From positions 1 through 17,775 of the forward strand of contig CBFGWV010000072.1 of the NCBI GenBank assembly GCA_965652545.1: DNA of 17,775 nucleotides. Reading direction: 5' to 3'. The stretch comes from CBFGWV01 sp965652545 (GTDB taxonomy: Bacteria; Pseudomonadota; Gammaproteobacteria; Competibacterales; Competibacteraceae). A program made the position numbers and the translations under genes. This document shows, in pieces, positions 1 to 6,418 of this stretch. Below the pieces are notes generated by a model. That model had not been told where the DNA came from. It was given only the letters and a program-made list of their open reading frames with translations, and made no database searches. The first letter of the stretch is position 1. Each line of letters opens with the position of its first letter.

Positions 1-6
1 TCGGTA

Positions 7-23
7 GCCGGCTGAAAGCCGGC
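7..23. other. GC-rich hairpin near the left edge
   Basis: GCCGGC at 7-12 and GCCGGC at 18-23 are self-complementary around a TGAAA loop, downstream of the iron-sulfur gene that ends at 75. No T run follows on either strand, so a classical intrinsic terminator is not supported. It may be a weak terminator or part of a repeat cut off by the window edge. Nothing else is recognisable in bases 1-74. Confidence 0.3.
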
Positions 24-74
24 CGCTTGATAAGCCCATCGTTCGGCGCCATGCGGCAGTTTCGACGCCGTCAG

Positions 75-746
75 TCAGCCGGGCCGCTGAAACGCCGCCA
101 TGTGGAATCGCGCGTGCTCGGGCGTATAGCGATACGCCGCCCCCACCGGGCACGCGTGTCGTGCCAGGCAGCCTTGTTTGTGGCAGGCCGCCTCGGGCGT
201 TGCTGCGAGATAGCTCCGGCAGGCACCGACGTCGTAGCCGCCGCCCCTGAATGCATTGACCGGGCACGCGCCGAGGCAGGGTCGGTCGGTGCAGTTGTCG
301 CAAGGCGATGGCCGGGATGCATTCGGCGGCAGGTCAAACACCTCGTCGAAAACCAGTGCGAAGCGGAAGGCGTGCCACAGGCCGTACCGGTCGTGTATCA
401 ACACCATCACCGGCGAGGGCTGCATGAGCCCGGTCCGCTGGGCCCAGCGCTGGAAGGGATGGTACGGCGGCCCGCCGAAGGGGTAGAGGGCCAGGGCGCT
501 CCAGCGCGTGGCCAGCGCGTCGCCGATGCGGCGGCTCCAGCGGTCGAGTGGGTCGGGGTGGCCGTCGGTGGCCTCGGGCGAGGTGGAGAACGCCGGCCAG
601 AGGGATGAGCCGGCGTTGCCGACGATAAGCAAGGTGCCGGCCGTGGCCCCGGGGCTTGGGACGGCATCGGCCTCGCTTGGGTGGAAGCCGCCGAGACGGC
701 GCAGGCCGTGGACGGCCAGTTCGGTGTCCAGGGTGTGGAGGTTCAT
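75..746 (-). CDS. Two-cluster [4Fe-4S] ferredoxin-like protein with a QueG/CblC-like N-terminal part
   Basis: The protein has 223 residues. Eight cysteines lie in the C-terminal third: C149, C152, C157, C161 (CX2CX4CX3CP), then C176, C188, C193 and C199 (CP). This fits two [4Fe-4S] clusters, so it is probably a cytoplasmic electron carrier or reductase. The first 140 residues carry no cluster motif. The stretch YPFGGPPYHPFQRWA and the following GLWHAFRFALVF resemble, by eye, the corrinoid-binding fold of CblC (MMACHC) and the N-terminal half of epoxyqueuosine reductase, but this is only an inference. The ATG at 746-744 overlaps the stop of the upstream hydantoinase gene (ATGA), so the two are translationally coupled and probably act together. 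At 223 residues it is much shorter than QueG, so it is not QueG itself. The family assignment as a 4Fe-4S protein is firm; the substrate is unknown. Confidence 0.85.
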   Translation of the reverse strand: MNLHTLDTELAVHGLRRLGGFHPSEADAVPSPGATAGTLLIVGNAGSSLWPAFSTSPEATDGHPDPLDRWSRRIGDALATRWSALALYPFGGPPYHPFQRWAQRTGLMQPSPVMVLIHDRYGLWHAFRFALVFDEVFDLPPNASRPSPCDNCTDRPCLGACPVNAFRGGGYDVGACRSYLAATPEAACHKQGCLARHACPVGAAYRYTPEHARFHMAAFQRPG

Positions 747-2758
747 GCCGGGATGCTCAGTGGGCTGGCTTCGGGGTCGATGGCCGGGCCGTGGGCGATG
801 GCGGTGATTTCGGTGTCCAGGAACAGCTCGCCGTCGATGTCGTGGTCGACGTGGTTGCCGGCTTGTTCGGTGCGCACGCTGACGACGGTGGCGCCGGCCT
901 CGTGCGCGAGGTCCGCGGCTTCCTGGCGTGCGATGGCTTCGGCGCGGGCGAGGGCGTCGGGCAGGTTGTCGAAGGGGATGGGCGGGCCGTGATGGTAGAC
1001 GCGGAAGGCGCCGTTGGTCGGCTGGCTGACGGTGACGCGGACGCGTTGTTCCACCTGCCCCATGACGGCGCCGTAGGCGTTGGCGACGTTGCCGTGCTCG
1101 GGCAGTTTGAGGGCCATGGTGGTCCGCCGCGCCAGTTCTGGGAACAGGCTTGCCGCCGGGGCGCCGACGCCGATCAAGGGCATGGACGGGGAGAACCCGA
1201 CGTGGATGGGTGTGGTGCCGGTGTTTGCCAGCAGCAGTTGGGTGAGCATGCCGGTGAGGGCATCGTCGTGGGGAGTGTCGGACAGGTGCAGGCCAGCGTC
1301 CACCAGGGTACGGGCCAGGGCCTGCAATACGGTGTCGATGACGGCCCGGCTGGGGCCGTGGGCGTCGCCGGCGGCCCAGTCGCCCAGGCCGTAGACGTGG
1401 CGCATCTGCCGTGCCCAGACGCGTGCGGCCAGCTCGGCGGCTTCGCCATGCCAATGGTCGCAGAAGCCCAGGACATGGGCGGCGTCTGAGGGGGTGAAGC
1501 CGCTGTAGCGGGCCAATCCGCGCCGCTCCAGCCGGCCCAGGCCGCGGGCGAGTTCGCGGTCTTCGAAGGCGGCGGTGGCCAGTTCCACCGGGCCGGCTTG
1601 CAAGGCGTCCCAGGCTTTGAGCTCCGCGCTGCCCAGGCTGGCCAATTGCACGGCATCGGCGGCCTGGGCGACCACGAAGCGGTTGTTGCGCGCATCGGGC
1701 GACCAGGCCCACTGACGTTGCATGGCCTCCAGGACGTGTGGATGGGTGTGGGCCAGGAGGCTCATGGGCACTACCCGGCGGGGCCCGACCATGAGCCCGC
1801 GGCCGCCGAGGAAGCGTGCTTCGCTGTCGGCACCGAGTCCGACCGAGATCACGCGGATGGCATCCACCATGGGCCGGGTATCGCCGATGCGCGCACCCTG
1901 GCTGCTCAGCGCCGGTTCGCCATCGCGCAGGATGGCCACGTCCGTGGTGGTGCCGCCGATGTCGGCGATGATGGCGTCGCGGGCACCGGAGAGCGCACGC
2001 GCGCCGAGCACGCTGGCCGCCGGTCCGGAGAGCACGGTGCCGACCGGTTTGCGCAGGGCGGTGTCGAGGTTGATCAGCGAACCGTCGCCCTTGACCACCA
2101 TCAGCGGGGCGTGGATGCCGCAGTCATCGAGCATGGCGGTCAATGCGTCGATCAGGCTGCGGATGCTCGGTATCAGGCGGGCGTTGAGGACGGTGGTGAA
2201 GGCCCGCTGGGGGGCGCCCAGGCCGTGGGCCAGTTCGTGGCCACAGGCGACCGGCTTGCCGGTGAGGTCGAGCACCCGCTGGCGCAGGCGTCGTTCGTGC
2301 GCCGGGTTACGCACGCCGAACGCCGCCGAAACCGCGAATGCGGATACGCGGCCGGCGAGGGCTGCAATGGCCGTGTCCGCGGCGGCTTCGTCGAGAGCTT
2401 CGCGTTCCTCGCCCAGCGCGGTGTGCCCGCCGCGCAGCCGTACGATGCAGTCCGCCGGCACGAGCTGCAGCATGCCGCTTTGGCGCACCTGCGCATCGTC
2501 GTAGCCGGCCAGCAGCACGGCCACCGGTGCACCGCGGCCCTCGACCACGGCATTGGTGGCCAGCGTCGTGGACAGGCAGACCAGCCGGACTTGAGTCCGC
2601 GCCGTGGCCGGCAGCGCATCGACGGCCGCGGCCAGCCCCACGGCGAGGTCGTGATGGGTCGTCAGGCGCTTGTGGGCGGCCACGATACGGTCGTGTTCGT
2701 CGACCAGGACGGCGTCGGTGTAGGTGCCGCCGGTATCCAGCCCCAGGCGCAGGTTCAT
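743..2758 (-). CDS. Hydantoinase/oxoprolinase family protein (HyuA-like, ASKHA fold)
   Basis: The protein has 671 residues, close to the usual length of HyuA/N-methylhydantoinase A subunits. The N-terminal phosphate loop GLDTGGTYTDAVL (residues 6-18) and the second nucleotide loop ADIGGTTTDVAIL (D266 to D273) mark the acetokinase/Hsc70-type ATP site. STTLATNAVVEG and LSGPAASVLGA are also typical of the family. Known members use ATP to open hydantoin or 5-oxoproline rings, or belong to acetone/acetophenone carboxylases. The usual partner HyuB is absent here; the only partner is the overlapping iron-sulfur gene downstream. The ATG at 2758 is preceded by GGAG nine bases upstream. A classical hydantoinase role is therefore uncertain, and an ATP-driven role with the Fe-S protein is an alternative. 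Confidence 0.88.
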   Translation of the reverse strand: MNLRLGLDTGGTYTDAVLVDEHDRIVAAHKRLTTHHDLAVGLAAAVDALPATARTQVRLVCLSTTLATNAVVEGRGAPVAVLLAGYDDAQVRQSGMLQLVPADCIVRLRGGHTALGEEREALDEAAADTAIAALAGRVSAFAVSAAFGVRNPAHERRLRQRVLDLTGKPVACGHELAHGLGAPQRAFTTVLNARLIPSIRSLIDALTAMLDDCGIHAPLMVVKGDGSLINLDTALRKPVGTVLSGPAASVLGARALSGARDAIIADIGGTTTDVAILRDGEPALSSQGARIGDTRPMVDAIRVISVGLGADSEARFLGGRGLMVGPRRVVPMSLLAHTHPHVLEAMQRQWAWSPDARNNRFVVAQAADAVQLASLGSAELKAWDALQAGPVELATAAFEDRELARGLGRLERRGLARYSGFTPSDAAHVLGFCDHWHGEAAELAARVWARQMRHVYGLGDWAAGDAHGPSRAVIDTVLQALARTLVDAGLHLSDTPHDDALTGMLTQLLLANTGTTPIHVGFSPSMPLIGVGAPAASLFPELARRTTMALKLPEHGNVANAYGAVMGQVEQRVRVTVSQPTNGAFRVYHHGPPIPFDNLPDALARAEAIARQEAADLAHEAGATVVSVRTEQAGNHVDHDIDGELFLDTEITAIAHGPAIDPEASPLSIPA

Positions 2759-2901
2759 GGTCGGCTACTCCGCAGTCGAATGGCCCAGCATAGCCAAAGC
2801 CGGGATCGCCGCTGCGTGCCGCAGGCGACGCCTGTTTGTCCGGTGCCGCAGGCGGCTATCATGCCGACTCGTTCCACAGTGGCGTAACCGGGGATGTGCG
2901 T
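2759..2901. promoter_or_regulatory. Divergent intergenic region, hydantoinase unit / isochorismatase
   Basis: These 143 bases separate two divergent genes. TGCCGCAGGCG occurs twice as a direct repeat (2817-2827 and 2844-2854), and the first copy continues into a near-perfect palindrome CAGGCG-A-CGCCTG (2822-2834). These could be regulator half-sites shared by both genes. I do not see a convincing -35/-10 pair on either strand; a TATGCT-like -10 reads leftwards near 2790-2795. Confidence 0.35.
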
Positions 2902-3609
2902 GTGAGCTGGATCGAAATCGCGCTGCTCCTTGTGGCCATGGCATGGATCGGTGCCGTGGTGTGGGGGCTGAGGACCATGGCGACACCCACCCAGGGTGCG
3001 TCCATCGCGCCGGATGCCCAGGGGCGGGCGGTCATGGTGATTGGTGTGCAGGAAATGTTCACTCGCGGGAGCGGCCGGCATGCGCTGCCGCGGGAGTCGG
3101 TCGACCGGCTCATCGCGGCCATCAACACCGTGGCTGCACGGGCCGGGTCGCAAGGCATCCCTGTCCTGTATGTCCGCAGCGAACTTGCGGGGGGGCCGCT
3201 GGGCCCGCTCGCCCGCCTGGTGTTCGGCACCCAGGCTGCGGCGACGCATCCTGGCGGCGGGCTGGATCCGGCATTGGCCGACGTGCGCGAGGTGTTCTCC
3301 AAACAGATCGGGGATGCATTCTCCAATGACGAGTTGGACGGTTACCTGCGTCGGCGGGCGGTGGGCGAGGTCATGCTCATGGGGTTGGACGGTATCGCCT
3401 GCGTTCAGCGCACGGCCCGTGGTGCGCTCAACCGCGGATACCGGGTCACGCTGCTGGAGGACGGCATCGTCACCGGCGCCCCCCGAGTCTGGCGGCGGTG
3501 GCGGGCGAAGCTGGAGTCGGCCGGGGCGGCCATCGCTTCGGTGGATGCCTGCTTACCCCCTGCCGATCCGTCGGCGCCGGCCGCTAGCGAGCGGCCGAGC
3601 CTTCCGTAG
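2902..3609 (+). CDS. Membrane-anchored isochorismatase-fold (cysteine hydrolase) protein, catalytic Asp replaced
   Basis: I chose the GTG at 2902 because GGGG (2890-2893) lies eight bases upstream; the reading frame is also open further back to an ATG at 2836. The protein has 235 residues. Residues 4-22 form one hydrophobic helix, followed by a cysteine-hydrolase domain, so it is probably tethered to the inner membrane. Members use an Asp-Lys-Cys triad to hydrolyse amides or vinyl ethers. Here the Lys (K134, in EVFSKQIGDAF) and the nucleophile Cys (C167, in GLDGIACVQRTA) are present. The Asp expected in the first strand (I-D-x-Q) is Gly48 in MVIGVQEMF. The domain is otherwise well conserved, so the gene looks intact, but its usual chemistry may be lost or changed. 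Its 3' end overlaps the convergent sulfotransferase gene by 26 bases. Confidence 0.82.
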   Translation: MSWIEIALLLVAMAWIGAVVWGLRTMATPTQGASIAPDAQGRAVMVIGVQEMFTRGSGRHALPRESVDRLIAAINTVAARAGSQGIPVLYVRSELAGGPLGPLARLVFGTQAAATHPGGGLDPALADVREVFSKQIGDAFSNDELDGYLRRRAVGEVMLMGLDGIACVQRTARGALNRGYRVTLLEDGIVTGAPRVWRRWRAKLESAGAAIASVDACLPPADPSAPAASERPSLP

Positions 3610-4747
3610 CCATGGCGTCGGGGGCCGGCACCTGATAGCCGAAGTGGGCGGCGACGGTGCGCGTGCAATGGGCGATGGTCTGCCGCTCGCTCGGGCTGAA
3701 TCCCGGTTCGTAATAGTCCGGAAACCGCAGTCGTTGCGCGGCCTGCTCGATGAGCGCCTCGTCCACCCTCAGGTCGCAGTGCTCGAACACGCTGTCGAGG
3801 ACGGTGCGGGGTGAGCGGCACAGGTCCTCGTAGCGCACCACCAGCGTCGCCTCGCGCAGCGAGGGTGAGCTGGCGAGCGTGCGGGCGACGTGAGCGTACA
3901 CGGCACTCCACAGTCGGGCCCAGCCTTCGATCTCCTCACCCTGCGCCCAGGCGTCGACGATCCGGCGGGTCGTCTCGGGGTCGTTGACATTGATCGGGCG
4001 GCGGTCGAGGCCGAACTCGAAATGGCCGACCCGCTGCATGTAGCGCAGCGCGCGCGGGTCGTCTTGATGGTGGGCGGTGAACCGCTGGTGCTGTCGTTGC
4101 AGCGAGGCGATGTGCCACAGCGGCTCGCGGATGGGGATGACGAAGCGGGCATCGGGAAACAGACGGTGCAGGTAGGCCAGTCGGGTGATGTTGTAATTCG
4201 CTTTGGCCAGATAGCGCCGTCCGCCGCGCAGCCAGATCAACTTGCGAAGATGGGCCCGATAAAAGGCCTCGAACTCGGGCGAGCGGGTGTCGCCATCGAG
4301 CACATCGCTGGTGGTGGGGTCATGCAGGTCCGGGAAGAAAGCCATCCACAACACCTCCTCCAGCGCCTCGGGGCTGTCGGCGGTGACCTCGATCCCATCG
4401 CCGTGCGCCCGTTCGACCGCTTTGGCCGGTGTGCGCTGGCTGTGTTCGAGGAAACGGTTCCACATCCACGGTGCGAACACCGGTGGAAAATCCTTGTAGG
4501 CGTGGCTGACGGTGTCATCGGTGCTGGAGAGCAGCTCCAGCAGAATGGTGCTGCCGGAGCGGGCCAGGCCGCTGATGTAGATCGGGCGGTCGATGTCGAT
4601 CTCCGCGACCTCGTCGGCGAGCAAGCGGTCTTCCAGCCGGCCCAGGCCGATCCACCATTGTGGATGGCGGTCGACCAGACCGCCTAGCGTGTCCAGCCAT
4701 CGTGGAACGTCGAATGCACTGCGGCTGTGAGGGGTTGCTGTGGCCAT
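3584..4747 (-). CDS. Sulfotransferase family protein (PAPS-dependent)
   Basis: The protein has 387 residues. The 5'-phosphosulfate loop is seen at YISGLARSGSTILLELL (Y57 onwards; R63, S64, G65, S66, T67). The 3'-phosphate-binding segment is FVIPIREPLWHIASL (R207 and the Ser a few residues later). Such enzymes move sulfate from 3'-phosphoadenosine-5'-phosphosulfate to hydroxyl groups of lipids, sugars or small molecules; the acceptor cannot be read here. No signal peptide or membrane helix is visible, so it is cytoplasmic or peripheral. The ATG at 4747 has GGAGG 11 bases upstream. It is the last gene of a three-gene unit with two small membrane proteins (27- and 32-base gaps), which suggests a membrane-associated acceptor. 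No PAPS synthesis genes are in the window. Confidence 0.9.
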   Translation of the reverse strand: MATATPHSRSAFDVPRWLDTLGGLVDRHPQWWIGLGRLEDRLLADEVAEIDIDRPIYISGLARSGSTILLELLSSTDDTVSHAYKDFPPVFAPWMWNRFLEHSQRTPAKAVERAHGDGIEVTADSPEALEEVLWMAFFPDLHDPTTSDVLDGDTRSPEFEAFYRAHLRKLIWLRGGRRYLAKANYNITRLAYLHRLFPDARFVIPIREPLWHIASLQRQHQRFTAHHQDDPRALRYMQRVGHFEFGLDRRPINVNDPETTRRIVDAWAQGEEIEGWARLWSAVYAHVARTLASSPSLREATLVVRYEDLCRSPRTVLDSVFEHCDLRVDEALIEQAAQRLRFPDYYEPGFSPSERQTIAHCTRTVAAHFGYQVPAPDAMATEGSAAR

Positions 4748-4774
4748 GGTCGGCTAAGCCTCCGTGTCGAATAG

Positions 4775-5488
4775 CTACTGGATGCGCAAGATCCATTTGA
4801 TGGCTAGCGCTGCCATGAAGAGAGTGAGAAAGAAAATCAACGGCCAGCCACGGACCCAATCCGGGCCGAACGGCAAGTGACGTTGACTGGGCAGATCGAT
4901 CTCGATGCGTTCGACGGGTAGGTCGTCCGCGAGATAACCGGCGGGGTTGGCGATCAGGAGATTCCACCAGGCGCGCTTGTGAACCACGGGGACGGGGGCA
5001 TCGAGCGCAATACGCTCGACGGTGCCGCCGCGATCATCGGTCACCACGATGGCCTCATCGCCCTCGGGCCAGCGCGCGGAGTATCCCGCCGGTGCGACCT
5101 GCACCGTCGGTTCGTATCCAGGCGCCGGGTAGTCGTAGCCATACGCACCGTCGATCCAGACGATCAGGCAGAGTGCGGGTAGCCCGGAGACCAGCGCCGG
5201 CCCCAGCACCAAGCCGATCTGACGCAATGAGTGGCCCATCATGTCCGCCATCAGCGAGCGGGCTTCGCTGAACGAGCCCTCGTGTGCATCCAGTGCCAGA
5301 CGGGCCTCGACCAAGCCTTGCTTGGCTTCGGTGATCCGCCCCTGGGGCGAGATGGCGCGGTACAAGAGCATGGTCGCCAACCCGGCGATCACGCCCCAGA
5401 CCACCAGCCGCAGTGCCGAGGGCAGTGCGATGGCCAGGGCGGTGTCGACCGCCTGGAACAGCGGGGCGGGTAGATCCAACAATCCCAT
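4775..5488 (-). CDS. Three-helix membrane protein with cytosolic coiled coil; possible Oxa1/EMC3-like topology
   Basis: The protein has 237 residues. Hydrophobic segments lie at about 28-46 (VVWGVIAGLATMLLY), 91-113 (IGLVLGPALVSGLPALCLIVW) and 217-235 (WPLIFFLTLFMAALAIKW). Between the first two is a charged heptad-like stretch, about 47-87, rich in E, A, K and R, predicted to be a coiled coil. Between the second and third is a soluble region of about 100 residues. Helix 1 / coiled coil / helix 2 followed by helix 3 recalls the Oxa1 superfamily (archaeal DUF106, EMC3, TMCO1, YidC), but this is an inference from topology alone and I do not recognise a family signature. The ATG at 5488 has GAGG seven bases upstream. 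It lies between a small membrane protein and the sulfotransferase in one operon. Confidence 0.75.
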   Translation of the reverse strand: MGLLDLPAPLFQAVDTALAIALPSALRLVVWGVIAGLATMLLYRAISPQGRITEAKQGLVEARLALDAHEGSFSEARSLMADMMGHSLRQIGLVLGPALVSGLPALCLIVWIDGAYGYDYPAPGYEPTVQVAPAGYSARWPEGDEAIVVTDDRGGTVERIALDAPVPVVHKRAWWNLLIANPAGYLADDLPVERIEIDLPSQRHLPFGPDWVRGWPLIFFLTLFMAALAIKWILRIQ

Positions 5489-5520
5489 GAAACGACCTCG
5501 CAGGCAGGTTCAGGGCCGGA

Positions 5521-5844
5521 TCAACGCTTCGGGTGTTGCTGGTTGCGCTGCGCGTTGGGCTCCGCCAGCGTCTCGTCATCTTGCTCATCCATCTGCGGAT
5601 GCCCCTCGCGCGCCATGCGACGACGCTTGAGGCTGCGCCGTATCGGCCACAGCACGATGAACGACAAGGCGGCGACCACGGCCATGATCAGCCCCCACAG
5701 GGCACCGATCAGGGTGATGCCCGCCCCGGGGCCGACATAGGCCAGCGCCGGGCCGGCGAGGGTGAGGGCGAGGCTTGCAAAGATGATTTTCGCCCCAGGC
5801 GAAAAGGTGGGTGTCGGGGTACGCGTCCGGTCGTGTCCGCTCAC
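5521..5844 (-). CDS. Small two-helix membrane protein with a YVGPGAG motif
   Basis: I chose the GTG at 5844 because AGGAG lies exactly seven bases upstream; a longer frame to 5931 has no ribosome site and an unlikely N-terminus. The product has 107 residues. Residues 19-36 form a signal-like or membrane segment ending in ALA. They are followed by YVGPGAG and a second strong helix (about 43-65, GLIMAVVAALSFIVLW), then a basic stretch RRSLKRRR, then an acidic, Gln-rich tail. The basic cluster after helix 2 predicts a cytoplasmic C-terminus. Short proteins with Y(V/I)GPGxG before a glycine-rich helix are familiar in proteobacteria, but I know of no function. It is the first gene of the sulfotransferase operon. 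Confidence 0.75.
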   Translation of the reverse strand: MSGHDRTRTPTPTFSPGAKIIFASLALTLAGPALAYVGPGAGITLIGALWGLIMAVVAALSFIVLWPIRRSLKRRRMAREGHPQMDEQDDETLAEPNAQRNQQHPKR

Positions 5845-5858
5845 TGGTTCTCTCCTGT

Positions 5859-5875
5859 ACCGTTGAACAAACGGT
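5859..5875. promoter_or_regulatory. Inverted repeat upstream of the sulfotransferase operon
   Basis: ACCGTT (5859-5864) and AACGGT (5870-5875) are exact reverse complements separated by GAACA. The repeat lies directly upstream of the AGGAG ribosome site of the first operon gene, so it could be an operator or a small leader hairpin. The rest of 5876-6093 shows no clear promoter or gene. Confidence 0.35.
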
Positions 5876-6093
5876 CGAACCACCCCTACCACCTTGGCCG
5901 GGGTGCCGTGCGGCCGGTGGGAGGTACGCAAAGAACGCCCACCGGTTTGGCACGTTGCTGCTACAGCGATAGGACGATCGCTGCTGTGGTCGGTCCACCG
6001 GCCCCGTGCTTGCGCGCCAGGGCGCAGCGGACAACCTCGCCAGCGACTGTAGGCGGAGTTTCCTGACTAGCTTCTGAATGGAGGACGACTCGT

Positions 6094-6318
6094 CTACTGC
6101 ACCCGCTGCACGACCAGACCGGTGAGCCGTTGCACCTGCGGCCCGAGCAGGAATGAGATGAATGCCGCCGCCGGCCAGGCGGCCAGAAACGCCTGACCCC
6201 AATAGCGCAGAAAATCGGGGTGAAGTCCGAGGTTCAGCCACGTCACCCAGCCACTCATCGGGATCGACAAGGCCAAAGACATGAACAACGAAAAGACCAA
6301 TCGGTGAATCAGGCTCAT
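6094..6318 (-). CDS. DUF2798 family small membrane protein
   Basis: The product has 74 residues, the usual size of DUF2798 proteins. Two hydrophobic segments lie at about 6-28 and 43-62, with the family-like spacing NxGLHPDFLRYWGQAFLAAW between them and PQVQRLT after the second helix. It is an inner-membrane protein of unknown function; members are often linked to LysR-type regulators. The ATG at 6318 has GGAGG four bases upstream, but that ribosome site is contained in a perfect inverted repeat (6321-6348). It is divergent from a LysR gene, which probably controls it. Confidence 0.85.
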   Translation of the reverse strand: MSLIHRLVFSLFMSLALSIPMSGWVTWLNLGLHPDFLRYWGQAFLAAWPAAAFISFLLGPQVQRLTGLVVQRVQ

Positions 6319-6320
6319 GA

Positions 6321-6348
6321 CGCCTCCGTGTGTACAGCAACGGAGGCG
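6321..6348 (-). promoter_or_regulatory. Hairpin covering the ribosome binding site of the DUF2798 gene
   Basis: CGCCTCCGT (6321-6329) and ACGGAGGCG (6340-6348) are perfect 9-bp reverse complements with a 10-base loop. In the minus-strand transcript the GGAGG ribosome site lies wholly in the 3' arm, four bases before the ATG, and would be paired with CCTCC of the 5' arm. It may restrain translation, or it may act as a DNA operator. The likely promoter lies upstream of the hairpin, so the whole structure should be transcribed. Confidence 0.55.
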
Positions 6349-6367
6349 ATGTTAGGTGTTTCTGTAC

Positions 6368-6398
6368 ATGATAAAAATAGCCTGTAATTGAAGCTCAA
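6368..6398 (-). promoter_or_regulatory. Putative promoter of the DUF2798 gene
   Basis: Read on the minus strand, TTGAGC (6398-6393) could be the -35 and TATCAT (6373-6368) the -10, with a long 19-base spacer. The region is markedly more AT-rich than its surroundings. Predicted transcription would begin near 6361 and give a leader of about 43 bases that holds the ribosome-site hairpin. Confidence 0.4.
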
Positions 6399-6401
6399 AT
6401 T
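6386..6401. promoter_or_regulatory. Candidate LysR binding site
   Basis: AATTGAAGCTCAAATT is an inverted repeat with 8 of 10 positions matching per half, centred on AGCT. It lies in the divergent interval of a LysR gene and overlaps the proposed -35 of the DUF2798 promoter. Two copies of TGTACA, at 6331-6336 and 6363-6368, lie 32 bases (about three helical turns) apart in the same interval and may be further contacts. A TGTAAT at 6383-6388 is a candidate -10 for the LysR gene itself. Confidence 0.4.
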
Positions 6402-6418
6402 TCAAAAATGGAATCTTC

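Noticed and set aside
7..23. Intrinsic terminator at the left edge
   Set aside because: There is a stem and loop but no T run; it is kept only as a hairpin.
747..1712. Upstream extension of the Fe-S reading frame to a 545-codon protein
   Set aside because: The extension runs inside the hydantoinase gene in another frame and is Arg/Pro-rich low-complexity sequence. The ATG at 746 with the ATGA overlap is the real start.
1598..2887. 429-codon open frame on the plus strand opposite the hydantoinase gene
   Set aside because: It is an antisense frame kept open by high GC. The protein has no recognisable motif and is rich in Gly, Ala and Arg, while the opposite strand has a full conserved family protein.
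5845..5931. Longer start for the small YVGPGAG protein
   Set aside because: The extra 29 residues have no ribosome site and an improbable composition, while the GTG at 5844 has AGGAG at ideal spacing.
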